Part shown: piece after piece, positions 52,801 to 61,880 of the stretch | How positions within the stretch are numbered: position 1 is the first letter of the stretch | How the letters are laid out: each line of letters opens with the position of its first letter | Assembly (NCBI GenBank): GCA_002163975.1 | Contig: CP019636.1 | Location: 1,055,001-1,119,000, forward strand | DNA: 64,000 nucleotides | Source: Nostocales cyanobacterium HT-58-2 | Lineage (GTDB): Bacteria; Cyanobacteriota; Cyanobacteriia; Cyanobacteriales; Nostocaceae | Reading direction: 5' to 3' | Translations under genes and position numbers: made by a program | The notes under the pieces: model-generated | Databases searched by the model: none | What the model saw: only the letters and a program-made list of their open reading frames with translations | What the model was told of the DNA's origin: nothing

Positions 52801-54629
52801 AAAAACCAGGTAGTTGGTTAATCTTCGCTGATGAAGGCGGTATGGGGCAGAAGTTAGCTCATCTGCTAGAGGAACGGGGAGAAAATTGTACTATCGTTAC
52901 TGCTGGGGCGGGGTACGAAAGATTAAAACAAGAGCATTATCAAATTTACTCTTCTAATCCAGAAGATTTTCAACGCTTGCTACAGAATATAGGGCAATGT
53001 CAACCACCATTACGGGGTGTTGTTTACTTGTGGGGTTTTAATGAAGCATCAGTGCTGAACCCTCCTCAGGAACAACACTGTTGTAATGCGCTATATTTAA
53101 TACAAGCCCTGGTGCAAACTAAGTGGTCTGAATCATCTCGGTTGTGGTTAGTGACTCAGGGCGCTCAAGCAGTAGGCACATTATTACCACTGCAAGTGCA
53201 ACAGTCTGCTTTGTGGGGTTTGGGAAGGGTCATTGCTCTGGAGCATCCAGAATTCCGTTGTTCCCGCTTGGATTTAGATCCATCCGCAGCACAAAATCAA
53301 GTATCAAATCTCTTGACAGAATTATTGGCACAAGACAAAGAAGACCAAGTAGCATATCGTAATGGTGCTCGCTATGTCGCTCGCTTAGTACAGCATCTCT
53401 CTAATGAATCTGCAATTAACCACACAAAGGTAGTACACGAAAACAACAGCTATCTGATCACTGGCGGTTTAGGTGCGTTGGGATTAAAGCTAGCTCAGTG
53501 GCTGGTGCAGAAAGGAGCGCAGCATCTTGTACTGACCGGACGGCATGGACCTTCCCAAGCAGCGCAAGGGGAAATTAGCAAGCTTGAGCAGGCGGGAGCG
53601 CAAATACTAGTTGTTGCAGCTGATGTCTCAAAGCAAGACGATGTTAATAGATTGTTGGCAGAAGTAAAAAACTCCATGCCTTCCTTGCGAGGTATTTTCC
53701 ATGCGGCTGGAGTCTTGCAGGATGGGATGTTACTAGGGCAAACTAAAGAAAGTTTTACCAAGGTGATGGCTCCTAAAGTAGCCGGAGCATGGAATTTACA
53801 TACCTTGACTCAAGATTTAGAGCTAGACTTTTTCGTTTGCTTCTCATCTGTATCTGCCTTACTCGGTTCTCCCGGACAAGGTAACTATGCAGCTGCAAAT
53901 GCTTTCATGGATGCACTCGCACATCACCGCCGTGCATTAGGATTACCAGGAGTCAGCATCAACTGGGGTCCTTGGAGAGATGCTGGCATGGCAGATGCTT
54001 TGAGCAGTCGAGAACAAGCGCGTTGGGTAGAGCAGGGTATAAGTACAATTTCCCTGGAGCCAGGATTGCAGATATTGGAGGATATTTTAAATCAGGACGT
54101 TGCTCAGGTAGGTGTGCTATCAGTAAATTGGTCTAAGTTCTTGAGACAACTGCCACAAAATTTAGAGTTTCCCTTCCTTGAGGTATTTGCTTCACAGCTA
54201 GAACCAGCACAAGCTATTAAATCTGAGTTTCTCCAACAACTAGAAGCAGCTGGAGTTAAAGAAAAGCGATCGCTATTATTAACTCACGTCCGCTCCCTAA
54301 TTGCCAAAGTCCTAGATTTGAAATCATCTGAAGAAATAGACCCCTACCAAGGTTTTACCGATTTAGGTATGGATTCGCTGATGGCTGTGGAATTAAAAAA
54401 TCGTCTCCAAACTAGCTTGGAGTGTTCAGTACCCGCATCCTTAGTTTTTGACTATCCCACAGTGGCAGCGTTAGTTGACTATTTAGCTGGACAAATACTG
54501 GCAACAGATTCTGAAGCGAGCGAAAACACAAATGTAGAGACAATTATGCTGGATTCAAATTTTGACGATTTGTCAGACAGCGAGGCTGAAGCATTACTAC
54601 TTAGCAAATTGAAAACTATGAGGTATTGA
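49848..54629 (+). CDS. Type I polyketide synthase module KS-AT-KR-ACP (second extension)
   Basis: 1593 residues. An N-terminal docking coiled coil (LQRLLLTLKEARAKLEALER) precedes the KS (Cys in DTACSSSLVA about 209; EAHGTGTPLGDP; NIGHLESAAG). AT: GHSVGEYV (about 678), HAFHSPL (about 779), malonyl type. KR: TGGLGALGL (about 1204), FSSVSA and NYAAAN; the loop HAAGVLQDG is close to the B-type LDD motif, hinting at a D-configured alcohol. ACP: GMDSLMAV (about 1508). The start is 1 nt after the previous stop, so the two are coupled. Together with module 1 it predicts a 3,5-dihydroxyacyl chain. Confidence 0.93.
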   Translation: MGEHSLKVNQLNSLQRLLLTLKEARAKLEALERSKAEPIAIIGTSCRFPGGANDPEAFWQLLTNGVDAITQIPSDRWDVDAYYDPNPDTPGKMYTRYGGFLQQVDKFDAQFFGISPREAVKLDPQQRLLLEVTWEALENAGLVTNEQAASQMGVFVGVTTNDYARLLTSYGDLDQIDAYYLTGNPLNAIAGRLSYTLGLQGPCMAIDTACSSSLVAVHTACQSLRNGECTHALVGGVNLILSPENNVALSKAKMLSADGRCKTFDASADGIVRGEGCGIIVLKRLSDAIADRDNILALIRGSAVNQDGASSGFTVPNKAAQEVLLRQALARARVEPSEVDYVEAHGTGTPLGDPIEIRALAAVFGEGRSPENPLKVGSVKTNIGHLESAAGIASLIKVILSLQNQQIPPQLHLQQLNPYINWNELPISVTTSPTAWSIGQKRRIAGVSAFGASGTNAHVVLEEVPQEIKNTPSLQDAPRTEKQATKSKIQNIERPLHLLTLSAKTQSALEELAKKYEQHLAANPIAIEDICFSANTGRGDFKHRLAVLASSTTEVLQKLANFTQGQEVAGVIRNHVTEATPPKVAFLFTGQGSQYVGMGRQLYETQPTFRAALDLCDEILRAQFDLPLLKVLYPSTEDVSHSQILDATAYTQPTLFALEYALFQLWKSWGVEPSVVMGHSVGEYVAACVAGVFSLEDALKLIATRGHLMQALAENGSMVAVLAEPEQVMAAIEPFSEEVSIAAYNGPRSLVLSGKQEAIKSVCAVLATQGAKIKELQVSHAFHSPLMQPMLAKFRQVASEIAFSIPQLKLISNLTGELATDEIATPEYWCRHILSPVQFAAGMKTLLQEYEVFLEIGSKPTLLGMGRQCVLEEGQQVWLPSLRPGLGDWQQLLQSLGELHVRGVTVNWKSFDQDYQRRRVCLPTYPFQRERFWIETADKVPLPKILNPQPQGKNTRNFPDTSNWLYQIAWQRQALNVNNQSPEAQKPGSWLIFADEGGMGQKLAHLLEERGENCTIVTAGAGYERLKQEHYQIYSSNPEDFQRLLQNIGQCQPPLRGVVYLWGFNEASVLNPPQEQHCCNALYLIQALVQTKWSESSRLWLVTQGAQAVGTLLPLQVQQSALWGLGRVIALEHPEFRCSRLDLDPSAAQNQVSNLLTELLAQDKEDQVAYRNGARYVARLVQHLSNESAINHTKVVHENNSYLITGGLGALGLKLAQWLVQKGAQHLVLTGRHGPSQAAQGEISKLEQAGAQILVVAADVSKQDDVNRLLAEVKNSMPSLRGIFHAAGVLQDGMLLGQTKESFTKVMAPKVAGAWNLHTLTQDLELDFFVCFSSVSALLGSPGQGNYAAANAFMDALAHHRRALGLPGVSINWGPWRDAGMADALSSREQARWVEQGISTISLEPGLQILEDILNQDVAQVGVLSVNWSKFLRQLPQNLEFPFLEVFASQLEPAQAIKSEFLQQLEAAGVKEKRSLLLTHVRSLIAKVLDLKSSEEIDPYQGFTDLGMDSLMAVELKNRLQTSLECSVPASLVFDYPTVAALVDYLAGQILATDSEASENTNVETIMLDSNFDDLSDSEAEALLLSKLKTMRY

Positions 54630-54722
54630 AGACAAGGAAACCAAATCGAATAGGTCGTATTGTTTGAGCTTTGTGACCAAAATTTTTAATCTAAAATCCA
54701 AAATCTAAGATCCAAAATTGGT

Positions 54723-57710
54723 ATGAGTGTGAATTCCGCCCAAGCACAGTCTCCATCTCCAATCAAGCAGGCGCTTCGAGCCATAGAAGTCTTAGAAGCC
54801 AAGCTTGATGCACTTAAGTATGCTCAACGCGAACCAATTGCCATAATTGGCACGGGTTGCCGATTTCCTGGAGGAGCAGAAAATCCAGAGGCATTTTGGC
54901 GGCTGTTGCGCGACGGGGTTGACGCAATTACTGAAGTCCCTGCTGATCGATGGAATCTAGAAAAATACTATGATCCTGACCCAGATACTCCTGGCAAAGT
55001 GTGTACTAGTGAAGGAGGATTTTTGCAGGAAGTAGATACCTTTAACCCTGAGTTTTTCGGGATTTCAGCGCGGGAAGCAGTCAGTATAGATCCGCAGCAA
55101 CGGCTTTTGCTAGAGGTCAGCTGGGAAGCTTTAGAAAATGCTAACCAAGTACCTGACAATTTACATAACAGTTCTGCAGGAGTATTTATCGGCATTTACT
55201 TAAATGATTACAGCAAAGTAATGTTGTCGCTAGGGGACGTATCGCAGATTGATGCTTTTTCTGCGGTTGGCAATTCTTTGAGTGTAGCTGCTGGACGTTT
55301 GTCATATTTTTTAGGGCTAAAAGGTCCCAGTATGGCGATTGATACATCCTGTTCTTCTTCATTAGTATCAGTACATTTGGCTTGTCAGAGTTTACGCTTG
55401 AGAGAGTGTCATTTGGCTTTAGCTGGCGGAGTTGGTTTAAATCTCACGCCGGACACCAGCATTGCTCTCTCTAAAACACGGATGCTTAACCCTGATGGGC
55501 GTTGTAAAACCTTTGATGCTGCTGCTAATGGTTTTGTGAAAGGCGAAGGGTGTGGCGTTGTCGTCCTCAAGCGTCTCTCGGATGCTTTGGCTGACAGAGA
55601 CAATATCTTAGCTTTGATTCGGGGTTCTGCTGTTAATCATAATGGTCGCAGTAGTAGCTTAATTTCCCCCAACGGATTATCTCAGCAAGCCGTGATTCGC
55701 CAAGCCTTAGAAAATGGCGGCGTGGAGCCAACCGAGATTGACTATGTAGAAGTTCAAGGTACGAGCACATCTGTAGGCGAACCGATAGAGGTTGGGGCTT
55801 TAGAGGCAGTGTATTGCAAGAGCCGTTCCCAAGATAAACCTTTGATAATTGGTTCGGTAAAAACCAATATTGGGCATCTAGAACCAGCTTCTGGGATTGC
55901 CAGCCTAATTAAGGTGGTGCTGGCTCTGCAACATGGCGAAATTCCAGCACATTTGCACTTTAAACAGCCTAATCCTTACATTAATTGGCATGAATTACCA
56001 GTGCAAGTTGCCGCACAGCGTATGCCTTGGCCGATAACAGAAAAGCGGCGGCTGGCGGGAGTAAGCGCTTTTGGCTTTAGTGGTACTAACGCTCACGTTA
56101 TTCTAGAAGAGGCTCCGGTTTCTCAGCCAGTGGAGAAAACAATAGAGCGTCCCCTGCACCTGTTGACTTTATCAGCTAAGACAGACGAGGCACTTGTCCA
56201 GTTAGCTGAACGTTATGAGAGGCACTTAGCCAATAATTCAGACTTAGCTATAGGAGATATCTGCTTTACAGCTAATAGTGGGCGATCGCACTTTCAGCAT
56301 CGGTTGAGTGTGGTAGCATCTTCATCTAGAGAACTCTATAAAAAGTTAGCAGCTTTCAGGAGCCAGCAACAACCAGTAGGATTATTCTGCGGAAAGATAA
56401 CAGATTCTCCTAAAATCGTCTTCCTTTTCCCCGATGTGGGTTCAGAATATATTGGCATGGGTCGTCAACTCTACGAAACCCAGCCAAAGTTTCGTCAAGC
56501 TTTCGACCGTTGTAATGAAATTCTGCATTCCTATTTAAAATGCTCTTTGGCTGAGGTTTTGTATCCCGAATCAGCAACAAGTTTCCATATACATGAAGCT
56601 GCTTACAGCCAACCCGCCTTATTTGCTCTTGAATATGCCTTATTTCAGTTATGGAAATCTTGGGGTGTAGAACCGACCGCAGTCATGGGTTACGGTGTCG
56701 GGGAATATGTTGCAGCCTGTGCCGCTGAAGTTTTCAGCTTGGAAGATAGCTTAAAGTTGGTTGCGGAACGGGGACGCTTGACGCAAGCCTTACTCCAAAC
56801 AGGGGAAATGGTGGAAGTCTTCGCCTTTGGAAACCAAGCAATCCTCAAAGAAGTCACCTACTCTCAACCACAAATTCCTCTAATTTCTCATTCGGCTGAC
56901 GAAATAGCTTCCCCTTTATATTGGGTTCGTCAAGTGCAGCAACCTGTGGAGTTTGCTAAAAGCATAGATACTTTAACTCAACAAGGTTACGGAATATTTG
57001 TGGAAATTGGGACACCGACTTTAGGAGAAATGGGTCGTAATTACTCGTCTGATAAAGTTTGGCTTTCTACTCTGCATTCCGATAAAGATGATTGGCAACA
57101 TATCCTTGAGAGTTTGGCATCTTTATATGTGCGTGGCGTAAAAATAGACTGGTTAGGTTTTGACCAAGACTACTTGCATCAACGTGTGGAATTGCCAACT
57201 TACCCTTGGCAACGCAAACGCTACTGGTTTGATCCTAATAACAATGGATATAAAAAAGCTGAGATTTTGAGTCAAGCAAATTACCAACAACTGAATGAGC
57301 AGTTAGAAAAAACTGGGGAACTCTCTAAAGAAGAGTTAAATTTGCTCCCTAAATTGCTTGGGTTATTAACAAAGCAACCTCAGCAGTCAGAAACCATTAG
57401 CACAATTAAACCAAAAGCTGTTGCAATAGATAAGATCAATGCTCTGACAGCAGCAGATATTCAAGCATGGCTCACTAACCAAATTGCCAAAGATTTGGGA
57501 GTCAAACCCGATGAGATAGATGTTCGAGTACCTTTCGACAGTTATGGTCTTGATTCAGTCCTAGCGATCGCAATTGCTAGTGCTGGCAAACAATTTCTTG
57601 GACTTGATATATCTCCACTTCTGCTAGTGCATTATCCCACTATTGAGTCACTCTCACAGCACTTAGCTAAAGAATTAGAAGCTTCTGAATTAGAAATATT
57701 TGAAATTTAA
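54723..57710 (+). CDS. Degenerate PKS module: KS lacking a catalytic His, dead AT, intact ACP
   Basis: 995 residues. The KS keeps its Cys (DTSCSSSLVS, about 210) and second His (NIGHLEPASG), but the HGTGT motif reads VQGTSTSVG: the decarboxylation His is Gln at residue 345. The AT has lost its Ser and His (GHSVGE became GYGVGE; Gly at about 658), the GQGSQ loop (now PDVGSEY) and about 90 residues including the HAFHS motif. The ACP is intact (YGLDSVLAIA, Ser about 944). There is no KR or TE. This should be a non-elongating module that accepts the chain and holds it for another enzyme. It ends in an acidic helix (ELEASELEIFEI) just before the TubC-docked protein. The frame is clean, so these look like selected changes rather than decay. 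Confidence 0.88.
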   Translation: MSVNSAQAQSPSPIKQALRAIEVLEAKLDALKYAQREPIAIIGTGCRFPGGAENPEAFWRLLRDGVDAITEVPADRWNLEKYYDPDPDTPGKVCTSEGGFLQEVDTFNPEFFGISAREAVSIDPQQRLLLEVSWEALENANQVPDNLHNSSAGVFIGIYLNDYSKVMLSLGDVSQIDAFSAVGNSLSVAAGRLSYFLGLKGPSMAIDTSCSSSLVSVHLACQSLRLRECHLALAGGVGLNLTPDTSIALSKTRMLNPDGRCKTFDAAANGFVKGEGCGVVVLKRLSDALADRDNILALIRGSAVNHNGRSSSLISPNGLSQQAVIRQALENGGVEPTEIDYVEVQGTSTSVGEPIEVGALEAVYCKSRSQDKPLIIGSVKTNIGHLEPASGIASLIKVVLALQHGEIPAHLHFKQPNPYINWHELPVQVAAQRMPWPITEKRRLAGVSAFGFSGTNAHVILEEAPVSQPVEKTIERPLHLLTLSAKTDEALVQLAERYERHLANNSDLAIGDICFTANSGRSHFQHRLSVVASSSRELYKKLAAFRSQQQPVGLFCGKITDSPKIVFLFPDVGSEYIGMGRQLYETQPKFRQAFDRCNEILHSYLKCSLAEVLYPESATSFHIHEAAYSQPALFALEYALFQLWKSWGVEPTAVMGYGVGEYVAACAAEVFSLEDSLKLVAERGRLTQALLQTGEMVEVFAFGNQAILKEVTYSQPQIPLISHSADEIASPLYWVRQVQQPVEFAKSIDTLTQQGYGIFVEIGTPTLGEMGRNYSSDKVWLSTLHSDKDDWQHILESLASLYVRGVKIDWLGFDQDYLHQRVELPTYPWQRKRYWFDPNNNGYKKAEILSQANYQQLNEQLEKTGELSKEELNLLPKLLGLLTKQPQQSETISTIKPKAVAIDKINALTAADIQAWLTNQIAKDLGVKPDEIDVRVPFDSYGLDSVLAIAIASAGKQFLGLDISPLLLVHYPTIESLSQHLAKELEASELEIFEI

Positions 57711-57755
57711 TTATAAAATTCGATTAAAACCTTACAAATCAAGGAATATTAATTT

Positions 57756-59624
57756 ATGAATGTATCCGAATTTTTAGAAAATTTAACTCAACAAGGCATT
57801 CAATTGTGGGCTGATAATGGTAAACTCAAAGTTAATTCTCCCAAGGGACTGCTAACAGAAGAACAACGCACAGAGTTAGCTAAATACAAAACAGAAATTC
57901 TCGCTTTTCTGCAAAAAGATAATGAAATTGCAATCGGTAATACTGTAAGTAAAACTCAAGACCTCAGCTTGCAGACGATTGGATGCTTAATAGGAGGTTT
58001 TTGTCGTAAAGTTACAGGCTTTCATCCTCCCATTATTGAGCCAAATCTTATGGCTAAGAAGCTAAAAGTTACCTTTAGACCTTTACCAAATGGATACAAA
58101 GAAACAGAAATTTTGAAGTTTAGAGAAGAGTTAACAAATAAATTGCAAACCAGTGGAGTTCAAATTCTATCTTGGGAGGAAGCAACTAAAGAAGTTCAGT
58201 ATGAAATTATTATCCCTTTCACAAATTGGACAAAAACTATTACTGCAAATGTTGTAAAAGCGGGTGTTAGTGCTGTAGTTGATGTTGAAAAGCATCCTTC
58301 CTTCCTGGGGAAAGTGAAGACAATTTTAGTAGAGTTATTCTATCAATTGTATTCTCACTTTATTTTACAAAATCGCCCGCTATCTGTTTCTAAAATTATG
58401 CAGTTTATCAGTTGGGCTGAAGAAAATATTCAATCTCTAGAAGATCCAACAAATACTCAAGTTATCGTTTTAACCAAACTTAATCAAGAATTTGTTAATC
58501 TAGACATACCTTATCAAAAGAAAATATCTGTTGGTATCAATACCCTTATCAGAACATTTTCGGAGATTGTAGTTGGAGTTTCTGATACTAAGATTTCTAT
58601 CTTAAACATGAATCTTTCTGATTCAGTGTTCCCACTAGAATCAGTTGATGAATTCGTTAATAACTCTTTAATTCCTAAAATTTATGTACCAATTCTGCCA
58701 CTACCTCTTAGCCGATTTGAGATTGGTGAGTATGACCCAAAAGCATCTATTTATGCAAATCAACTAGTCAAATTAGGTAAAGAATTAGCATCAACGGGTT
58801 TATTACCTTCTGGTTTTAAAATCGACGATGTGATCAAAAGAAAGTCACACCGTGATATTGTAGACTGGATGGCAAATGGCAGAACAGGTGTTTCTTATGG
58901 TTTTGTTGCCTATGCTGAACCACCCCAATATGTAGGTGCTGTAGAAATATCTGAAAGCGATTGGGAAAGCCTTTCTCCCATTGAAGGATTCAGTTGTGAT
59001 GAACTGCGTCAAAATGAAATCGGTAGGAGATATATCAAAACTAAGATTGGAGAAAAAAACGTATTTAAGCAAGTACCAGATATCTGGGTTGTTAGTTCTC
59101 GTTCAGGCGCAAATAAAACAAATCTTAATTTAGAAACTGACGTGCTGAGGCTAGGACTGCAAGATAGGCTATTACTCCAATTGCCAAAAGATATCAATCT
59201 AGTAATGAGCGATATCAAACCTTCTTATGATATTTATGTCATGGTGGCGATCGCTCTTGCTGCTGCATTGTATGCACCAGACCTAATTAAAAATGGTACA
59301 GCAATGGTTCATTTTCACGGCTATCCATCAAACCAGTGGTTTGAACCAAATAACGAGTATTGTACAGGTGTAAACAATCCCTCCGTTCCTTGTGGAACCT
59401 ATGAATCAGGAGTTTTCAATTTCCTCGGTATACAAAATTTAGTCAACAAATATGGCAACAATATTGCCATAGCTAGTCTGATTGAACCAGATCATGGCAC
59501 AAATATCATCGCCTCTGACTGGGAGTATTTACTTGCCAGAATCAAAACAGGAGTTGAACAGGGTCAAATTGACTTGGGTGGCAAGCATTTCTCTTCCCTC
59601 AAAAAAAATATTGCTGTTCGCTGA
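57756..59624 (+). CDS. Unrecognised 622-aa protein with N-terminal TubC-type docking domain
   Basis: Residues 1-55 (VSEFLENLTQQGIQLWADNG, then LKVNSPKGLLTEEQRTELAK) match the TubC N-terminal docking domain used to receive partners on PKS/NRPS lines. Residues about 70-622 match nothing I know. There are no A, C, KS or TE motifs. Notable conserved-looking stretches are MVHFHGYPSNQWFEPNNEYC, VNNPSVPCGTYESG and LIEPDHGTNIIAS, rich in His, Asp and Cys. Position after a non-elongating, TE-less module suggests a tailoring or chain-release role on ACP3. This is inference. Confidence 0.7.
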   Translation: MNVSEFLENLTQQGIQLWADNGKLKVNSPKGLLTEEQRTELAKYKTEILAFLQKDNEIAIGNTVSKTQDLSLQTIGCLIGGFCRKVTGFHPPIIEPNLMAKKLKVTFRPLPNGYKETEILKFREELTNKLQTSGVQILSWEEATKEVQYEIIIPFTNWTKTITANVVKAGVSAVVDVEKHPSFLGKVKTILVELFYQLYSHFILQNRPLSVSKIMQFISWAEENIQSLEDPTNTQVIVLTKLNQEFVNLDIPYQKKISVGINTLIRTFSEIVVGVSDTKISILNMNLSDSVFPLESVDEFVNNSLIPKIYVPILPLPLSRFEIGEYDPKASIYANQLVKLGKELASTGLLPSGFKIDDVIKRKSHRDIVDWMANGRTGVSYGFVAYAEPPQYVGAVEISESDWESLSPIEGFSCDELRQNEIGRRYIKTKIGEKNVFKQVPDIWVVSSRSGANKTNLNLETDVLRLGLQDRLLLQLPKDINLVMSDIKPSYDIYVMVAIALAAALYAPDLIKNGTAMVHFHGYPSNQWFEPNNEYCTGVNNPSVPCGTYESGVFNFLGIQNLVNKYGNNIAIASLIEPDHGTNIIASDWEYLLARIKTGVEQGQIDLGGKHFSSLKKNIAVR

Positions 59625-59662
59625 AATAGGTTGGTAGTGATGAATGAGGATGTTAAGCAATC

Positions 59663-60544
59663 ATGACAAATATTGCAGGTCAGACAGTACTTTTGACAGG
59701 TGCTTCACGCGGTATTGGAGCTTTTATTGCTCGTGCTTTAGCAAAAGAAAAAGCAACTGTAATTGGTGTAGCGCGATCGCAACAAGGACTGGATCAATTG
59801 TCTGCCGAAGTCCAAGCTTTAGGAGGTTGCTGGTTAGGCATTAAATATGACCTCAGTCACATCAAAGATTTGCCAAACCTCGTTGACCAAATTGAGCAAA
59901 TTGCAGGTCATATTGATATTTTAATTAACAATGCTGGTATAGAAATTTACAAAAACTTTCAAGATTACAGCACCTTAGAGATACAGTCAGTATTAACAAT
60001 TAATCTGCTATCTGGAATGGAATTAACTCGATTGTTGCTGCCAACGATGTTACGCCAAAAGAGAGGCCATATTATTAATATCGCTTCACTATCTGCCAAA
60101 AAAGGAAATGCCCATAACAGTATTTATTGTGCGAGTAAAGCTGGTTTACTCATGTGGAGTGATTCTCTCCGGCAAGAATTGGCAGGTACTGGTGTAAACG
60201 TTTCAGTGATTTGTCCAGGTTATATCTGTGAATCGGGAATGTTTGCTGATACTGGCATACCTGCCCCAACTTTAGCAGGTACATCTAAGCCAACAGATGT
60301 AGCGATCGCCGTCATCCAAGCTATAAAGCAAAATCAGGCAGAGGTAATTGTTAATCAAGATTTAATTACAACAAATTTTACAAAAATTTTATTAGCAATT
60401 TGGCAAATATTTCCACGTTTTGGAGATAAATTTTATCAGTGGATTGGAGTAACAAAACTTAACCAAAAACGTGCTGCAAATCAAATGCCTGTTGTCTTTA
60501 AAACAATTGAGAACAGAACAATAGTTGGTTCTAAATCAGATTAA
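59663..60544 (+). CDS. Short-chain dehydrogenase/reductase
   Basis: A 293-aa classical SDR: TGASRGIG cofactor motif, INNAG, a Ser in NIASLSAKKG and the YCASK catalytic pair. The NADP preference cannot be fixed with confidence. A C-terminal hydrophobic stretch (TTNFTKILLAIWQIFPRFGD) may associate with membrane lipid, as in sphinganine- or fatty-ketone-type SDRs. A likely role is reduction of a keto group or oxidation of an alcohol on the cluster's lipid. Confidence 0.88.
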   Translation: MTNIAGQTVLLTGASRGIGAFIARALAKEKATVIGVARSQQGLDQLSAEVQALGGCWLGIKYDLSHIKDLPNLVDQIEQIAGHIDILINNAGIEIYKNFQDYSTLEIQSVLTINLLSGMELTRLLLPTMLRQKRGHIINIASLSAKKGNAHNSIYCASKAGLLMWSDSLRQELAGTGVNVSVICPGYICESGMFADTGIPAPTLAGTSKPTDVAIAVIQAIKQNQAEVIVNQDLITTNFTKILLAIWQIFPRFGDKFYQWIGVTKLNQKRAANQMPVVFKTIENRTIVGSKSD

Positions 60545-60579
60545 TTTGGTAGCGATCGCCATTCAGATTTTATGAAGAA

Positions 60580-61731
60580 ATGATGAAGAAAGTATATCTA
60601 ATGATTTATGATGCTGGTGCAGGTCATCGCAGCACTGCTAATGCTTTGCAAAAAGTTATCGAGCAGCAAAAATTACCTTGGGAAGTTTATCTAGTCGAAG
60701 CTTTTAAAGAAATACTTGGCACTTCTACTTCTCAAAACTTTTACAATAATTATGTTCTGCAAAAAAATTGGGCAAAAATTATTAATGAACCACTATTAGT
60801 TCCTTTATTCAAATTACAAATACGCTTTTCTCATTCAGCTTGGTTAGCAAGTCTAAAAACATACTGGAAACAGCATAAACCCGATATGGTAGTTTCAGTA
60901 CAGCCATATCTTAATCGGGTGTTTTACGAAAGTCTGCAAATAGTATTACCAGATATTCCTTTTGTCACCTTGATAACTGATCATGCCGATTGTCCACCCC
61001 ATTTTTGGATTGAAAAGCAAGAACAGTTTTTAATTTGTCCCACGAAAAAAGCGGTTGAACAAGCAAAAAGCTTTGGTTATACACAAGAGCGATTATTCCG
61101 CACATCGGGAGTCATCATTCATCCTCGATTTTATGAACCAATTTTATGCGATCGCCGTATTGAAAGGCAGCATTTAGGTTTAGACCCAGATTGTATGACT
61201 GGACTAGTGTTATTTGGGGGCAATGGTTCCAGAGTAATGTTAGAAATTGCCAAGTGTCTAGAGAGTTTTCAACAAAAACTACAACTCATCTTTATTTGCG
61301 GACGCAATGAAGAATTAGCCAAAGCTCTACGCGAAAGCCAAGTTCACCAAAAGAGGTTTGTCACCACCTTTACCCAAAACGTTCCTTATTACATGCATCT
61401 TGCTGATTTTTTCATTGGTAAACCAGGTCCCGGTAGTCTTAGTGAAGCGTTAGTGATGAAGCTACCAGTGATTGTAGAACGTAATTTTTCCACCCTTATC
61501 CAAGAAAGATACAATGCTGATTGGGTTGAACAGCAACAAGTGGGTTTGGTCATCTCTAATTTTCGCAACATCGATAAGGCAGTGAAGAAGTTTCTAGAGC
61601 CGGAAAATTTTGCTCGCTACCGTGCCAATGTCGCTGCTGTCAACAATCGCGCCGTATTTGAAATTTCTGATATTTTGCAGAATATTCTCGCTAAGAGCTA
61701 CAACACAGCAGTGACAAAAGCAATGGCGTAG
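60580..61731 (+). CDS. MGDG-synthase-type glycosyltransferase (GT28)
   Basis: A 383-aa glycosyltransferase with the MGDG synthase/MurG-like double Rossmann fold: N-terminal DAGAGHRSTANAL (acceptor loop), a middle TDHADCPPHFW, and a donor site with GGNGSR and GKPGPGSLSEAL (nucleotide-sugar binding). Members transfer Glc or Gal to lipids. In this cluster it probably glycosylates the polyketide-lipid, so the end product may be a glycolipid. Starts at ATG 60580 or 60583. Confidence 0.88.
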   Translation: MMKKVYLMIYDAGAGHRSTANALQKVIEQQKLPWEVYLVEAFKEILGTSTSQNFYNNYVLQKNWAKIINEPLLVPLFKLQIRFSHSAWLASLKTYWKQHKPDMVVSVQPYLNRVFYESLQIVLPDIPFVTLITDHADCPPHFWIEKQEQFLICPTKKAVEQAKSFGYTQERLFRTSGVIIHPRFYEPILCDRRIERQHLGLDPDCMTGLVLFGGNGSRVMLEIAKCLESFQQKLQLIFICGRNEELAKALRESQVHQKRFVTTFTQNVPYYMHLADFFIGKPGPGSLSEALVMKLPVIVERNFSTLIQERYNADWVEQQQVGLVISNFRNIDKAVKKFLEPENFARYRANVAAVNNRAVFEISDILQNILAKSYNTAVTKAMA

Positions 61732-61880
61732 AGGTAGTGACGGCGAGGAAAAAACTCAACGATACAGTCATGTTTGCATGGTGATTTAGAGGTTACAAGT
61801 GCTACTACATGGTGTCAGCAGTGGGTTTTGGCACTGGGCATATTTGAGAAACAGATAACAAAATTAATTGAGAAAAAATT

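Noticed and set aside
45026-57710. A heterocyst-glycolipid (hgl) synthase assignment
   Set aside because: A glycolipid-type enzyme set is suggestive, but the FAAL, free ACP, di-iron enzyme and KR-only modules do not match the hglE-type architecture I know.
57400-57710. A thioesterase or reductase release domain at the end of the third PKS protein
   Set aside because: Only an ACP and a short acidic tail follow the AT remnant; there is no GxSxG or Rossmann motif.
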